Assembly (NCBI GenBank): GCA_016784025.1
Contig: JADHVL010000009.1
Span: forward strand, 62,001 to 126,000
DNA length: 64,000 bases
Origin: Fidelibacterota bacterium
GTDB taxonomy: Bacteria; Fidelibacterota; UBA8477; JABMPR01
Direction: 5' to 3'
Every line of letters begins with the position of its first letter. Position 1 is the stretch's first letter. The position numbers and the translations under genes are program-made. Under the pieces are notes generated by a model. That model saw only the letters and a program-made list of their open reading frames with translations, did not search any database and was not told where the DNA came from. Below, in pieces: positions 34,720-44,310 of the stretch.

Positions 34720-36441
34720 ATGATCACCAACCTTGATGTAGCTCAGATAATTATTGAAGGGCTCTCTCGAGTGGGAGTCACTCAATTTATCATCTCCCCT
34801 GGATCCAGATCCACACCACTCACCATGGCAATTGCCAGGCATCCAAAGGCAAAGACCATTATCCACTACGATGAACGCGGAGCAGCATTCTTTGCTTTGG
34901 GTTATGCACGGGCTACCCGTATGCCAGCAGTTCTGGTTTGCACTTCAGGAACGGCGGTCGCCAACTATTTTCCAGCGGTAATCGAAGCTTCCATGGACAA
35001 TATACCCATGATCATCCTCAGTGCAGATCGTCCTCCTGAGCTTATTGATGTAGGTGCGAATCAGGCAATTTTTCAGGAAAATATTTATGGAGTATATCCT
35101 CGACTTGCACTGAATCTTCCACCTCCTGAGACTGGAACCATAGCAACAGATATCCTCGGCCAGGTTGATGAACTGTTTGATAAAAGTACTGGAGACCATC
35201 CAGGTCCAGTACATCTGAATTGTCAATTTAGAGAGCCCTTATTACCTGAGAGGATTAAAGGTTCTGATTCACCAACCTTTGATTCTGAATGGGCTAATAA
35301 AAGCTCAAGTGACGTGTCGGAGTCTCCATCCTCTTTAGCTTTGTCAGCTGAAAAGTTGCAACTCGTGGTACAGAACCTGAAAAATTTCAAAAGAGGTCTC
35401 ATCATTGTGGGCCGGTCGCTGAGCAATGCCTGCACAAATTCGATTCTGCACTTCTCAGAAACCTTTGACTTACCTGTTTTCCCAGATGTTCAATCAAAAC
35501 TGAGATTTGGTGGCCATCCGCTTGCTATCAATCATTTTGATCTGGCCCTTCTTTCTGATGCCCTACAGCTATTAAAACCAGACTATGTTATTCATTTTGG
35601 AGGGGCATTTACTTCAAAACGGCTCCTGAATTATCTGGATGATTCAAACATTTTTTATGTCTCAGTAAAAGAAACTCCTGAGCGAATTGATCCAAACCGC
35701 CAAGTGAGTGTTGAGTTTCAAACTGATGTTAAAGAATTTTGCCAGAGCCTGGCCGCTCACAAGATTGACAGGGATGATCAATGGCTATCATCATGGCAAC
35801 GGATTGATGAACAGATTGGCCTCTCCATTTCAAATCTGCTAAAAGATGAGTCCCGAATCTCCGAACCTGGAACGAGTTACCAACTTTCGAAATTGATTCC
35901 CAGTAACCATGCACTCATGTTGGCCAATAGCATGTCCATTCGAGAGATGGAGATGTTCGCATCCACAGGTCATTTCGAAGGTGATATCTTCGTAAATCGA
36001 GGCGCGAGCGGAATAGATGGCCTATTAGCTACAGCAGCTGGATATAGTGCTGGCTCTGATCATCCAGTCACCCTTCTTATGGGGGATCTGGCATTCCTCC
36101 ATGATTTGAATTCACTCCAATTGATCAAAACAGCCCAACAGCCTATCATCCTGGTGGTAGTCAATAATAATGGGGGCGGCATCTTCAGCTTTCTACCAGT
36201 GCGGAATGAGGCTGATGTCTTTGAACCATATTTTGGGACTCCCCATGGGCTAACCCTTGAACATGCTGCATCTATGTTTGGTCTGGCATATTCAAATCCT
36301 GCAGATATGGATGAATTTAAGACCACCTACACCAAAGCGAGTAAACAGGCTGAATCCATCCTCATTGAGTTGGTTACTGATCGAAGCGAAAACCATGGAT
36401 TCCACCAACAGATTTTCGAAAGTCTTCGTGAATCCTACTAG
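34720..36441 (+). CDS. menD: SEPHCHC synthase
   Basis: Thiamine-diphosphate enzyme joining isochorismate and 2-oxoglutarate to give 2-succinyl-5-enolpyruvyl-6-hydroxy-3-cyclohexene-1-carboxylate. The 573 residues are of usual length. Signature pieces are FIISPGSRSTPLTMAIA (about 21-37), the cofactor-activating glutamate in HYDERGAAFFALGYAR, VNRGASGIDGLLATAAG and the ThDP/Mg site GDLAFLHDLNSLQL followed by VVVNNNGGGIF. A 130-base gap separates it from menF and contains no gene. The next gene, menH, starts inside its 3' end. Confidence 0.97.
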   Translation: MITNLDVAQIIIEGLSRVGVTQFIISPGSRSTPLTMAIARHPKAKTIIHYDERGAAFFALGYARATRMPAVLVCTSGTAVANYFPAVIEASMDNIPMIILSADRPPELIDVGANQAIFQENIYGVYPRLALNLPPPETGTIATDILGQVDELFDKSTGDHPGPVHLNCQFREPLLPERIKGSDSPTFDSEWANKSSSDVSESPSSLALSAEKLQLVVQNLKNFKRGLIIVGRSLSNACTNSILHFSETFDLPVFPDVQSKLRFGGHPLAINHFDLALLSDALQLLKPDYVIHFGGAFTSKRLLNYLDDSNIFYVSVKETPERIDPNRQVSVEFQTDVKEFCQSLAAHKIDRDDQWLSSWQRIDEQIGLSISNLLKDESRISEPGTSYQLSKLIPSNHALMLANSMSIREMEMFASTGHFEGDIFVNRGASGIDGLLATAAGYSAGSDHPVTLLMGDLAFLHDLNSLQLIKTAQQPIILVVVNNNGGGIFSFLPVRNEADVFEPYFGTPHGLTLEHAASMFGLAYSNPADMDEFKTTYTKASKQAESILIELVTDRSENHGFHQQIFESLRESY

Positions 36442-37243
36442 CTCCACCTCTGAATGGAAATACCGGATTGTAGGAAATACAGGGGGGTATCCCCTGCTCT
36501 GGCTACATGGATTTATGGGCGGAGGAGATGATTGGCTTGATCTTGCCCAAACTCATTTCTCAGACTATTGTAACATTCTCCTGGATTTACCAGGCCATGA
36601 TGGCTCAATAATTCCAAGCGATACAATATTCGAAACTATGCTAACTGCCCTTCCCAGGCAACTCTCCAATTCAGGAGTTGAAAAGTTCATTCCTATCGGA
36701 TACTCCATGGGAGGTCGTATTGGATTTCATCTTCAGAAAATTATACCAAAAAATATCCCAGCACTGGTTTTTCTATCGAGTGCTCCTGGACTAAAGACCA
36801 GGAATGAACGAGAACAACGCACCATTGATGATGTTCACTTAATGGACAAGCTGGATACAATAGGAATTGCTCACTTCCTGAAGGAGTGGTATTCATCTGC
36901 CTTATTTGGTGAAATCAAGAATAATTCAACCCTTTTCACTGATTTGTGCCATAAAAGATCAAACAATGATACTAAACAGCTACGCCAAGCTCTGGTATTG
37001 ATGGGAAATGGAGCGTTACCTTCCCTCTGGGATGACCTGAATGATATTACCATTCCAACTTTGCTTGTGACAGGAGAGTTGGACTCAAAATATCATCAAC
37101 TTAATCAGGAGATAAATCTGGGAATAGCTGGAAGTATCCATCATCAGATTGCCGATGCTGGTCATGCCTTTCATTTTGAAAAACCATTGGAAACAGCTCG
37201 TATAATTAGACATTTTCTGAGCGAAATAATTGAAGGAGAATAG
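36395..37243 (+). CDS. menH: SHCHC synthase, alpha/beta hydrolase
   Basis: Removes pyruvate from the MenD product to form SHCHC. I start it at ATG 36395 ([10 protein letters not shown], 282 residues); the open frame extends further left but only through menD coding sequence. It has the alpha/beta hydrolase layout: [17 protein letters not shown] (oxyanion region, about 36-52), the nucleophile elbow [26 protein letters not shown] with the acid, and the terminal histidine in [12 protein letters not shown]. The 47-base overlap with menD and immediate menB downstream imply coupled translation. Other hydrolases share the motifs, but context is decisive. Confidence 0.92.
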   Translation: MDSTNRFSKVFVNPTSSTSEWKYRIVGNTGGYPLLWLHGFMGGGDDWLDLAQTHFSDYCNILLDLPGHDGSIIPSDTIFETMLTALPRQLSNSGVEKFIPIGYSMGGRIGFHLQKIIPKNIPALVFLSSAPGLKTRNEREQRTIDDVHLMDKLDTIGIAHFLKEWYSSALFGEIKNNSTLFTDLCHKRSNNDTKQLRQALVLMGNGALPSLWDDLNDITIPTLLVTGELDSKYHQLNQEINLGIAGSIHHQIADAGHAFHFEKPLETARIIRHFLSEIIEGE

Positions 37244-37244
37244 C

Positions 37245-38066
37245 GTGACATCTATAAAGTGGGAATCTGCAGGCGAATACACCGATATTCGTTATCATAA
37301 GTACAATGGAATTGCCAAAGTAACTATCAATCGGCCAGAAAAGCGTAATGCATTCAGACCTCTGACAGTCATGGAAATGATCAAAGCATTTGAGAATGCT
37401 CGTGAAGATCCTGAAATAGGCGTGGTTATTCTCACAGGTGAAGGGAAAAAAGCCTTTTGCTCTGGTGGTGATCAATCCATTCGTGGAGACTCGGGATACG
37501 AAGATGGGGAAGGTGTACACAGACTCAATGTCCTCGATCTTCAACGTCAGATTCGAACCCTTCCAAAACCTGTTATTGCCATGGTAGCCGGATACTCCAT
37601 CGGTGGTGGGCACGTCCTTCACCTTGTTTGTGACCTTACCGTGGCTGCTGATAATGCTATTTTTGGTCAGACCGGACCGAAAGTTGGGTCCTTTGACGGT
37701 GGTTATGGATCCAGTTATATGGCACGCATTGTGGGTCAGAAAAAAGCCAGGGAAATCTGGTATCTTTGTAAACAGTATTCCGCTCAGGAAGCTCTTGATA
37801 TGGGGCTGGTAAATACGGTGGTTCCTACCGCAGATCTTGAAAAAGAAACTGTGGCCTGGGCCGAGAGAATCCTGGAGCATTCTCCCCTCTCGATCCGATT
37901 ATTGAAGTCAGCTTTTAATGCCGATGTTGATGGACAAACTGGTCTTCAAGAACTTGCAGGCAATGCGACCCTCTTGTACTACATGTCCGAGGAAGCTCAG
38001 GAAGGGCGAAACGCTTACAATGAAAAGCGCAAACCAAATTTTAAGAAATACCCCTGGCGCCCTTGA
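37245..38066 (+). CDS. menB: 1,4-dihydroxy-2-naphthoyl-CoA synthase
   Basis: Crotonase-fold enzyme that closes the second ring of the naphthoquinone from o-succinylbenzoyl-CoA. The start is GTG at 37245 with AAGGAG 6 bases upstream, right after the menH stop, giving 273 residues. Family-specific parts are [12 protein letters not shown] (about 70-82), [37 protein letters not shown], and the MenB C-terminus [20 protein letters not shown], which ordinary enoyl-CoA hydratases lack. The stop overlaps the TTG of menA. Confidence 0.97.
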   Translation: MTSIKWESAGEYTDIRYHKYNGIAKVTINRPEKRNAFRPLTVMEMIKAFENAREDPEIGVVILTGEGKKAFCSGGDQSIRGDSGYEDGEGVHRLNVLDLQRQIRTLPKPVIAMVAGYSIGGGHVLHLVCDLTVAADNAIFGQTGPKVGSFDGGYGSSYMARIVGQKKAREIWYLCKQYSAQEALDMGLVNTVVPTADLEKETVAWAERILEHSPLSIRLLKSAFNADVDGQTGLQELAGNATLLYYMSEEAQEGRNAYNEKRKPNFKKYPWRP

Positions 38067-38956
38067 CCACTTCAAGTAAACCTGGATTTACTGTATGGGT
38101 TCAGGCTGCACGGCCATGGACGCTGGGTGTTGCAGTATCCCCTGTTCTTATGGGGACGACGATTGCACATACAGAAGGTGGCATTCAATGGCTGGCTGCC
38201 ATAGCTGCCTTGCTTGGGGGGATATTCATTCAGATTGGGACAAATCTGGCCAACGACTATTTTGATTTTAAAAAAGGAGCTGACAGCGAATCAAGAGTTG
38301 GACCCCAACGGGTCACTCAGTCTGGGCTCATTGCCCCAGAGTCAGTAAGAAATGGCTTCATTGCCTGCTTTGGGCTATCCTTTGTCCTAGGTATTTATTT
38401 GGTCTACCTGTGGGGTTGGCCCATCGTTGTCATTGGCCTGCTCTCACTCTTATTGGGTGTGATTTACACAGGAGGACCTTTCCCACTGGCCTATTATGGT
38501 CTGGCAGAACTTCCAGCCTTCCTTTTTTTTGGGCCCATCGCCTGCGCCACAACGACTTTTGTCCAAACAGGAACCTGGAGCACCACTGCTCTGATTGCTG
38601 GCATCTCGGCTGGATTCTTTTCAGTAGCCCTACTCTCCATCAATAATCTTCGAGATTATCAGGAGGACAGGAAAGTTGGGAAACGGACTTTAATCGCACG
38701 CTTCGGTCGTCGATTTGGTGTCATAGAATATGGTTTTTCAGTCTTGTCAGCAACACTGATGCCCTTATTGTTCCTCTACTTTACACCAACCCATACCATG
38801 ATAGGAATTACGGCTATTTCAAGTCTCATGGCACTCCATGCGCTTCGGATTACTATCAACTACAGAGAGGCTTCTGAGTTATATGCGGTTTTAAAAATGA
38901 CCAGCAAATTGCAGGTTATCTTTACAGTCATTTTCATAATCACCTGGGTGATATAG
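38063..38956 (+). CDS. menA: 1,4-dihydroxy-2-naphthoate polyprenyltransferase
   Basis: UbiA-family integral membrane enzyme that attaches the polyprenyl tail to DHNA, giving demethylmenaquinone. The 297 residues show about eight membrane helices and the two aspartate motifs: [16 protein letters not shown] (around 70-86) and [17 protein letters not shown] (around 195-212). The likely start is TTG at 38063, whose bases overlap the menB stop (TTGA). Having menA inside the men cluster gives this locus all membrane and soluble steps except DHNA-CoA thioesterase and the final methyltransferase. Confidence 0.95.
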   Translation: MTTSSKPGFTVWVQAARPWTLGVAVSPVLMGTTIAHTEGGIQWLAAIAALLGGIFIQIGTNLANDYFDFKKGADSESRVGPQRVTQSGLIAPESVRNGFIACFGLSFVLGIYLVYLWGWPIVVIGLLSLLLGVIYTGGPFPLAYYGLAELPAFLFFGPIACATTTFVQTGTWSTTALIAGISAGFFSVALLSINNLRDYQEDRKVGKRTLIARFGRRFGVIEYGFSVLSATLMPLLFLYFTPTHTMIGITAISSLMALHALRITINYREASELYAVLKMTSKLQVIFTVIFIITWVI

Positions 38957-38972
38957 GGGAATCTTCAATAGT

Positions 38973-40130
38973 ATGGAATTTCATACCCCAAATTTTGCAG
39001 GAATCACCCTATTACCCCAATTTCAGGATATTCCCCTTGAATTAAAATCTGCCCGTATTTTCAAGTATTCTCTACCTTTTAAAAATTCTCTGGTATTAAA
39101 ACATACCACTCTCACGGTGAGAGAAGGTCTCATTCTTGTACTGACTGATGTAAATGGGAAAACTGGTATGGGTGAGATTAGTCCTCTCCCTGGATTTAGC
39201 CGTGAAACTCTGGAAACAGCTTTACTCAACACAACCATGCTCCTGGATAAAATGGTTGGGTCAGGTGAATTTACGGCACATTACTACTCCAAGAAAAAAG
39301 GAGGATGGCAAGATAGTGTCGCTCCTGCAATAGCACATTTTGGGGTAGAAACTGCCATTTTATCCCTCCTCTCCAATTCGAAAAATGTAGGTGGAGGTGA
39401 ACTAATTTTTGGGAAATCCAGTGATAGAGTACCTATCAATGGATTGATTCGAGGTTCACTTTCAGATTGGGTTCCAGAAGCTGAGAGAATGATTAGGGAC
39501 GGCTATAAAACACTAAAAATCAAAGTAGGTCGAATAAACAGTACTCTTGAAGCCAGAGGCATTCAGGATATTCGTAAGTTTGCAGGTCCTGAAATTAAAT
39601 TGCGATTGGATGCGAATCGAAGCTGGGATCTGGCAACTGCCATAGAGTTTGGCAAGGCTGTGGAGCCCTCCAATATTGAGTACATAGAAGAACCCCTCCA
39701 GGAGCCAGTCGATCTTCCAAGATTTTTTGATGCATGCGGTGTGCCCTTCGCCTTTGATGAAACATTGCACCAGATTATGGATCCAACCATTTCATTTGAA
39801 TCCTACACAGGGTTACGAGCCCTGGTTTTAAAACCTACCCTCATTGCCTGCACTGCCAGGCTCATCTCATTGGTCAATCAGGCAATAGAAAAGGGTGTAC
39901 TCCCCGTATTGTCTTCAAGTTACGAAAGTGATGTCGGTTTGACCACACTGGCACAGCTGGCAGGTTCAATCAGTGGAGAGAATATTGCTGCCGGATTGGA
40001 TACCCGATCTGCATTTACTGCAGGGACCACCAAATCACCAACTGCAATTCATGATGGATGGATGTCTACGCGATCAATAACCACACAGGATTTGGACCTT
40101 AGCCATTGTGAATTACTCTACCAAAGCTAA
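38973..40130 (+). CDS. menC: o-Succinylbenzoate synthase
   Basis: Enolase-superfamily enzyme that dehydrates SHCHC to o-succinylbenzoate. Of 385 residues, the first 130 form the capping domain and the rest the barrel. The catalytic and metal ligands are readable: lysines in TLKIKVGR (about 175), aspartate in LRLDANRSWD, glutamate in YIEEPLQEP, aspartate/glutamate in FAFDETLHQ, and the second base lysine in LVLKPTLI. It lies 17 bases after menA and overlaps menE by 23 bases. Confidence 0.93.
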   Translation: MEFHTPNFAGITLLPQFQDIPLELKSARIFKYSLPFKNSLVLKHTTLTVREGLILVLTDVNGKTGMGEISPLPGFSRETLETALLNTTMLLDKMVGSGEFTAHYYSKKKGGWQDSVAPAIAHFGVETAILSLLSNSKNVGGGELIFGKSSDRVPINGLIRGSLSDWVPEAERMIRDGYKTLKIKVGRINSTLEARGIQDIRKFAGPEIKLRLDANRSWDLATAIEFGKAVEPSNIEYIEEPLQEPVDLPRFFDACGVPFAFDETLHQIMDPTISFESYTGLRALVLKPTLIACTARLISLVNQAIEKGVLPVLSSSYESDVGLTTLAQLAGSISGENIAAGLDTRSAFTAGTTKSPTAIHDGWMSTRSITTQDLDLSHCELLYQS

Positions 40131-41562
40131 GCAAGTCAATCAGCATCCCCTTCTGAAGACTGCCCTGAAGTATCCTTCCAGACCTGCAGTTCAATTCGGA
40201 GATTTGACGCTCACATATTCTAATCTTTATTTAAAAGCAAAGCAATTGGCGACAGGTTTGTCCTTGAGAGGAGTTCAACAAGGCCAACTGATTGCCTTGG
40301 GCGATCTTCAAATTAAGGATATGGTCGTATTGGTTTGGGCTTGCATACTTGGTGGCTATATCGCTTTCCCTTTAAATGTACGTTTCCCTGTGTCCTCACT
40401 AGCGCAGATACTCACAAATATCAAGCCTACACTCATCATTTCCAATTCTTCTTATCCACATCACACTTCAGTGGTATTTAGCGAATTAGAAAGGGATGCT
40501 GACCAACAGGGCTCTATCGATCTACCGCCTTATGATTCCCAAAAGGCTGCAACTCTCCTCATGACCTCTGGCTCTTCTGGGGATGTCAAATTTGTTCAAC
40601 ATAGTCATCACAATCATATTGAAAGCGCTAGAGGTTCAAACAGAAATATCGAACTTAATTCCTCCGACAGCTGGCTATTGAGTTTGCCACTCTATCATGT
40701 TGGCGGACTTTCTATTCTTTTTCGAGCAGGTTTATCCGGTGCTGTAGTCATTATTCCCGAGGAAAAAGATTCGCTACTTGAGGAAATTGACGAATATGGC
40801 GTCACCCATATTTCCCTGGTAGCGACACAATTGCAAAGACTTCTTAAAGACGAGGCAGGTCCCAGGATTCTCAAAGGGATGAAAGCTATACTTTTGGGTG
40901 GGAGTGCTATCCCTCCGACACTCATTCAACAGGCTTTAAATCACGATCTACCCATTCATGTAAGTTATGGATCCACTGAAATGGCCTCTCAGATTACAAC
41001 AACTTTTGGGAGTAATCGTGAGTCAGCCCTGCAGAATTCAGGGAAAGTGCTCCCTGGTAGAGATTTGATCATTTCTCATGAAGGGGAGATCCTTACCAAG
41101 GGGGAAACCCTGGCTCAGGGTTATTTATTGAACTCAAGCCTCATTGATCTGCGTGACGAGGCTGGGTGGTTCCATACTGGCGATGTTGGATACACAAATG
41201 TTCAAGGAGAATTGACTGTTACAGGAAGGATGGACAATCAGTTCATCTCAGGTGGCGAGAATGTGCAGCCCGAACATATAGAACGGGTACTCTGCAAAAT
41301 TCCAGGGATTCATAATGCAATTGTCATCCCGCAACCTGATGAGGAATTCGGGGCCAGGCCAGTTGCATTTCTTGAAATTGAGGATGATGCTCCTAATGGT
41401 GAAGAAATTAGCCAACAGCTTAGAGGCCACCTGCCAGGATATATGCTCCCTGTGGCGTATTATGAGTTTCCAGTGATGCAAATAGACAATAGTTTTAAAA
41501 TATCTCGACAAGAACTGATTAATCAGACACAAGCGGGAAACATTGATTTGCACTCCCTCTAA
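40108..41562 (+). CDS. menE: o-Succinylbenzoate-CoA ligase
   Basis: Adenylate-forming ligase that activates o-succinylbenzoate with ATP and CoA to supply MenB. The 484 residues include the P-loop-like AATLLMTSGSSGDVKFVQHSH near residue 145, SYGSTEMASQITTTFG near 290, the hinge region GWFHTGDVGY, and GRMDNQFISGGENVQPEHIE. The C-terminal lysine lies in DNSFKISRQEL. The start is GTG at 40108 inside menC, with no strong ribosome binding site, so coupled translation is likely. It closes the men cluster. Confidence 0.94.
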   Translation: MNYSTKAKQVNQHPLLKTALKYPSRPAVQFGDLTLTYSNLYLKAKQLATGLSLRGVQQGQLIALGDLQIKDMVVLVWACILGGYIAFPLNVRFPVSSLAQILTNIKPTLIISNSSYPHHTSVVFSELERDADQQGSIDLPPYDSQKAATLLMTSGSSGDVKFVQHSHHNHIESARGSNRNIELNSSDSWLLSLPLYHVGGLSILFRAGLSGAVVIIPEEKDSLLEEIDEYGVTHISLVATQLQRLLKDEAGPRILKGMKAILLGGSAIPPTLIQQALNHDLPIHVSYGSTEMASQITTTFGSNRESALQNSGKVLPGRDLIISHEGEILTKGETLAQGYLLNSSLIDLRDEAGWFHTGDVGYTNVQGELTVTGRMDNQFISGGENVQPEHIERVLCKIPGIHNAIVIPQPDEEFGARPVAFLEIEDDAPNGEEISQQLRGHLPGYMLPVAYYEFPVMQIDNSFKISRQELINQTQAGNIDLHSL

Positions 41563-41582
41563 TAATTATTATTTAGTCCCTA

Positions 41583-42968
41583 ATGAAAAACACCAACACA
41601 AATTCGAAATCTTCTCGTCTCGACTCCTTTATAGCAAACCCTCGAAAAGCCATCTGGACACTGGGTTTACCTGTGATGACTGGAATGGCTGTTCAAACTT
41701 TATATAATATCGTGGATATGTTTTTTGTCGCTCGCATATCTGTAAATTCTATCGCTGCCCTGGGATTTAACCTACCCCTTTTCTGGATGGCCATGGGTAT
41801 CAGCTTTGGTCTTGGTACAGGAGTCACTGCCGTGATCGCTCGCTTTATCGGCGCCAAGGATCACGAAGCTGCTACCAATGTTGCTGAACATGGACTCCTT
41901 CTTGGATTGATCATTGGAGGGATGTTCAGTGCTGCAGGCCTCCTCTTCGGGGAAGAAATCTTAATCCTTCTTGGTACACCAGATGAACTGATGCCGGACA
42001 CGCTTGCCTATTTCCAGGTGATTGCAGGTGGATTTATCTTTATGATCACCGGTATCTTTCTCCGTTCCATCTTTAGTGGAGAGGGTGACACAAGAACGCC
42101 TGTTAAAATTCAGGTCACCAGTACCGTCTTAAATATCATCCTGGACCCTATTCTAATTTTTGGGTTTGACATGGGTGTACGTGGTGCTGCTCTGGCTACT
42201 GTGATTAGTATGATCGTCGCAGTTATCATGTATAGCCGGGTAATTCTATTTAAGAAGTCAACGTTGCTCCAACTGGATTTTAAGATTTTCAAATTTAAGC
42301 CAAAATACATCAAGGATATCTTCCGTATTGGAATCCCTTCTTCGCTCTCTATGATCATCATGTCACTGGGAGGTGCACTATTTAACTGGATTTTGGTTCA
42401 CTATTCACCAGAAGTCGTTGCAGGCTACCAGATTGCAGGTCGACTGGATCAGATATTTTTCTTGCCCATCATGGCCATCGCAGGCTCACTCGTCACACTG
42501 GTGGGCATGTTCTATGGAGCCCAGCGTTTTGACCTCATAAATAATGTCATCAAGGATGGACTTCGATATGGGATTTTTATTGGCTTTGGAAGCGGAATAA
42601 TCTTTTACATCATTGCGCCATATGTATTTAGAATATTTACTGATGACCCAACAGTACTTGCTGTTGCAGTGAGTATCATTAGGACATTTTCACCGGTTTA
42701 CTGGCTCATCGCCATTGGTATGATTTCAGGTCGGGCACTACAGGGTCTGGGAACTGGAGTTCCCTCGTTGGTCATAACTGCCATCCGTGTCGCCGTGGTC
42801 AGTGGACCCCTCGCCTACTATTTTGCCGTAGTTCTGGAGAAACCTTATGTCTGGGTTTGGTATGCCTCTGTCATTGCAGTTTTTATAGCAGCAGGAACGT
42901 CATTAACCTGGTTGTATATTCGATCTAGAAGGGTACAACGAGAAGTTAAGGCCCAGGCCGCTTCCTAA
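41583..42968 (+). CDS. MATE family efflux transporter
   Basis: A 461-residue multidrug and toxin extrusion (NorM/DinF-type) exporter of the inner membrane, normally driven by Na+ or H+. Around twelve hydrophobic helices are visible, with the usual pseudo-repeat: the first half opening AIWTLGLPVMTGMAVQTLYNIVDMFFV and a second half opening FRIGIPSSLSMIIMSLGGALFNW. It follows menE by 20 bases and may be cotranscribed. The last 4 bases overlap the convergent rmuC gene. Its substrate cannot be predicted. Confidence 0.92.
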   Translation: MKNTNTNSKSSRLDSFIANPRKAIWTLGLPVMTGMAVQTLYNIVDMFFVARISVNSIAALGFNLPLFWMAMGISFGLGTGVTAVIARFIGAKDHEAATNVAEHGLLLGLIIGGMFSAAGLLFGEEILILLGTPDELMPDTLAYFQVIAGGFIFMITGIFLRSIFSGEGDTRTPVKIQVTSTVLNIILDPILIFGFDMGVRGAALATVISMIVAVIMYSRVILFKKSTLLQLDFKIFKFKPKYIKDIFRIGIPSSLSMIIMSLGGALFNWILVHYSPEVVAGYQIAGRLDQIFFLPIMAIAGSLVTLVGMFYGAQRFDLINNVIKDGLRYGIFIGFGSGIIFYIIAPYVFRIFTDDPTVLAVAVSIIRTFSPVYWLIAIGMISGRALQGLGTGVPSLVITAIRVAVVSGPLAYYFAVVLEKPYVWVWYASVIAVFIAAGTSLTWLYIRSRRVQREVKAQAAS

Positions 42969-44269
42969 TCATCATCTCCTGAGTCAAGTTCAAGCTGGGT
43001 AGCACCTGGTGTCAGCGCTTCTTTTTTCTGAAGTTCAAGAATCTTGTTAACGGGTCTATCCAGAGCCCTTTTCCGAGTTGAAATCAGATCCTGGAACTGA
43101 CGAACCGCAACGTCAAGATTCTTCCCTGTTTTGTCCATCACATCAGTAAATTTATCCCACTGTTGCTGGAACTTGACCACTTCGTTCATGATTTCGGAAG
43201 CACGTTGTTCCATCATAAAATTGGATGTTGCCTGATTCAAAAGGGACAATACCGCATATAAGGTGATGGGAGAGCACAGCATGATCTTTTTGCTCAAAGC
43301 CTCTCCAATAAAATCAGGATCTTCCTGGTTGATAAATCCATATATGGATTCATTGGGTATAAACATCATGGCGTAATCTACTGTGCCTTTAGCCGTATCG
43401 ATATAACCCCGTTTGCTGATCTCATTCAGGTGCTTGCGGACATCCTGAAGAAAAGCCTTTTTCTCCATATCCTGCACCTGGACATCATTGCTACTGAGGA
43501 AATTTTCGTAATGAGCGAGTGGGAACTTGACATCCATATTGATTTCACGGCTCTTTGGCAGTTTGAAGGTATAGTCAGGTCTTTGTCCATCGTCCATGGT
43601 TGACTGCTTGGTATAATTGATATTCTCCTGTAAACCGACATAGTTCAAGATGTCTTCAACCAAACGTTCACCCCATTGTCCGCGCTTCTGGGAGCTGGCC
43701 AGCAATGTCTGCAGCGTCTCCGTCGTGGTACGGAGCTTTTGAGTTTCATCCTTTGAGGTTTCCAGCTCAGTTTTCAATTCTGTGGAGCGTTGGACAATAT
43801 CTTTCAGCCGTACATCCATGTTTTCCAGGGATTTTTGAATCAATTGTTCCTTTTCGCCAAGGTGAGATTGATTCTGTTTACTCTGATCTTTAAACTTTTC
43901 ATCAGCAAGACGCAAAAATTCTTTCTGGCTGCTTCGAAGGACATCCTGGGATAAACTTTTAAAGCTGTCCTGGAGTTGTTCCTTCATCTCTAAAAGACGT
44001 TTCTTTTCTTCTACCAGACGATCTTTGGAATCTTCTAAACGGGCAGTAATGGTGGCATTGCTCTCCCTCAATTCAAGGGCTTCAGAGCGCAGTTTGTCGA
44101 GCTCGTTCTCTGCTCGTTCTAATTGTTCCTGAAGATTGCCTCGCTCCACCTCCAGTCGGGTAATGGCTTCACGATCCTTAGAATCTCCAGCTCCCTGGGT
44201 CAATCTTGCAATAATAAAAGTGACAGCTGCTGTGAGTGCAGCAATCAGAAGGGTATAGACTATTTCCAT
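42965..44269 (-). CDS. rmuC: RmuC family DNA recombination protein
   Basis: A 434-residue protein with an N-terminal membrane helix (about 3-22), a long coiled coil (about 30-190) and the RmuC nuclease-like core (roughly 200-370), including QKRGQWGERLVEDIL, YTKQSTMDDGQRPDYTF, INMDVKFPLAHYENF and DYAMMFIPNESIYGF. RmuC limits inversion of short DNA repeats in E. coli and the core resembles restriction-endonuclease folds. The D...K-type residues of such a core are present. The gene converges on the MATE gene, overlapping by 4 bases at the stops. Confidence 0.92.
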   Translation of the reverse strand: MEIVYTLLIAALTAAVTFIIARLTQGAGDSKDREAITRLEVERGNLQEQLERAENELDKLRSEALELRESNATITARLEDSKDRLVEEKKRLLEMKEQLQDSFKSLSQDVLRSSQKEFLRLADEKFKDQSKQNQSHLGEKEQLIQKSLENMDVRLKDIVQRSTELKTELETSKDETQKLRTTTETLQTLLASSQKRGQWGERLVEDILNYVGLQENINYTKQSTMDDGQRPDYTFKLPKSREINMDVKFPLAHYENFLSSNDVQVQDMEKKAFLQDVRKHLNEISKRGYIDTAKGTVDYAMMFIPNESIYGFINQEDPDFIGEALSKKIMLCSPITLYAVLSLLNQATSNFMMEQRASEIMNEVVKFQQQWDKFTDVMDKTGKNLDVAVRQFQDLISTRKRALDRPVNKILELQKKEALTPGATQLELDSGDDD

Positions 44270-44310
44270 ATTTACCTATTCAGGAATTGCTCTCTGGGAA
44301 AGCGGGTTGA

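Noticed and set aside
36257-36394. Longer N-terminus for MenH
   Set aside because: The extra 46 codons lie inside menD coding sequence and have no hydrolase-family match; ATG 36395 gives the usual length.
37206-37880. Minus-strand open frame of 224 codons opposite menB
   Set aside because: Lies wholly across menB and the end of menH, whose families are certain; the composition is not protein-like and no motif is visible.
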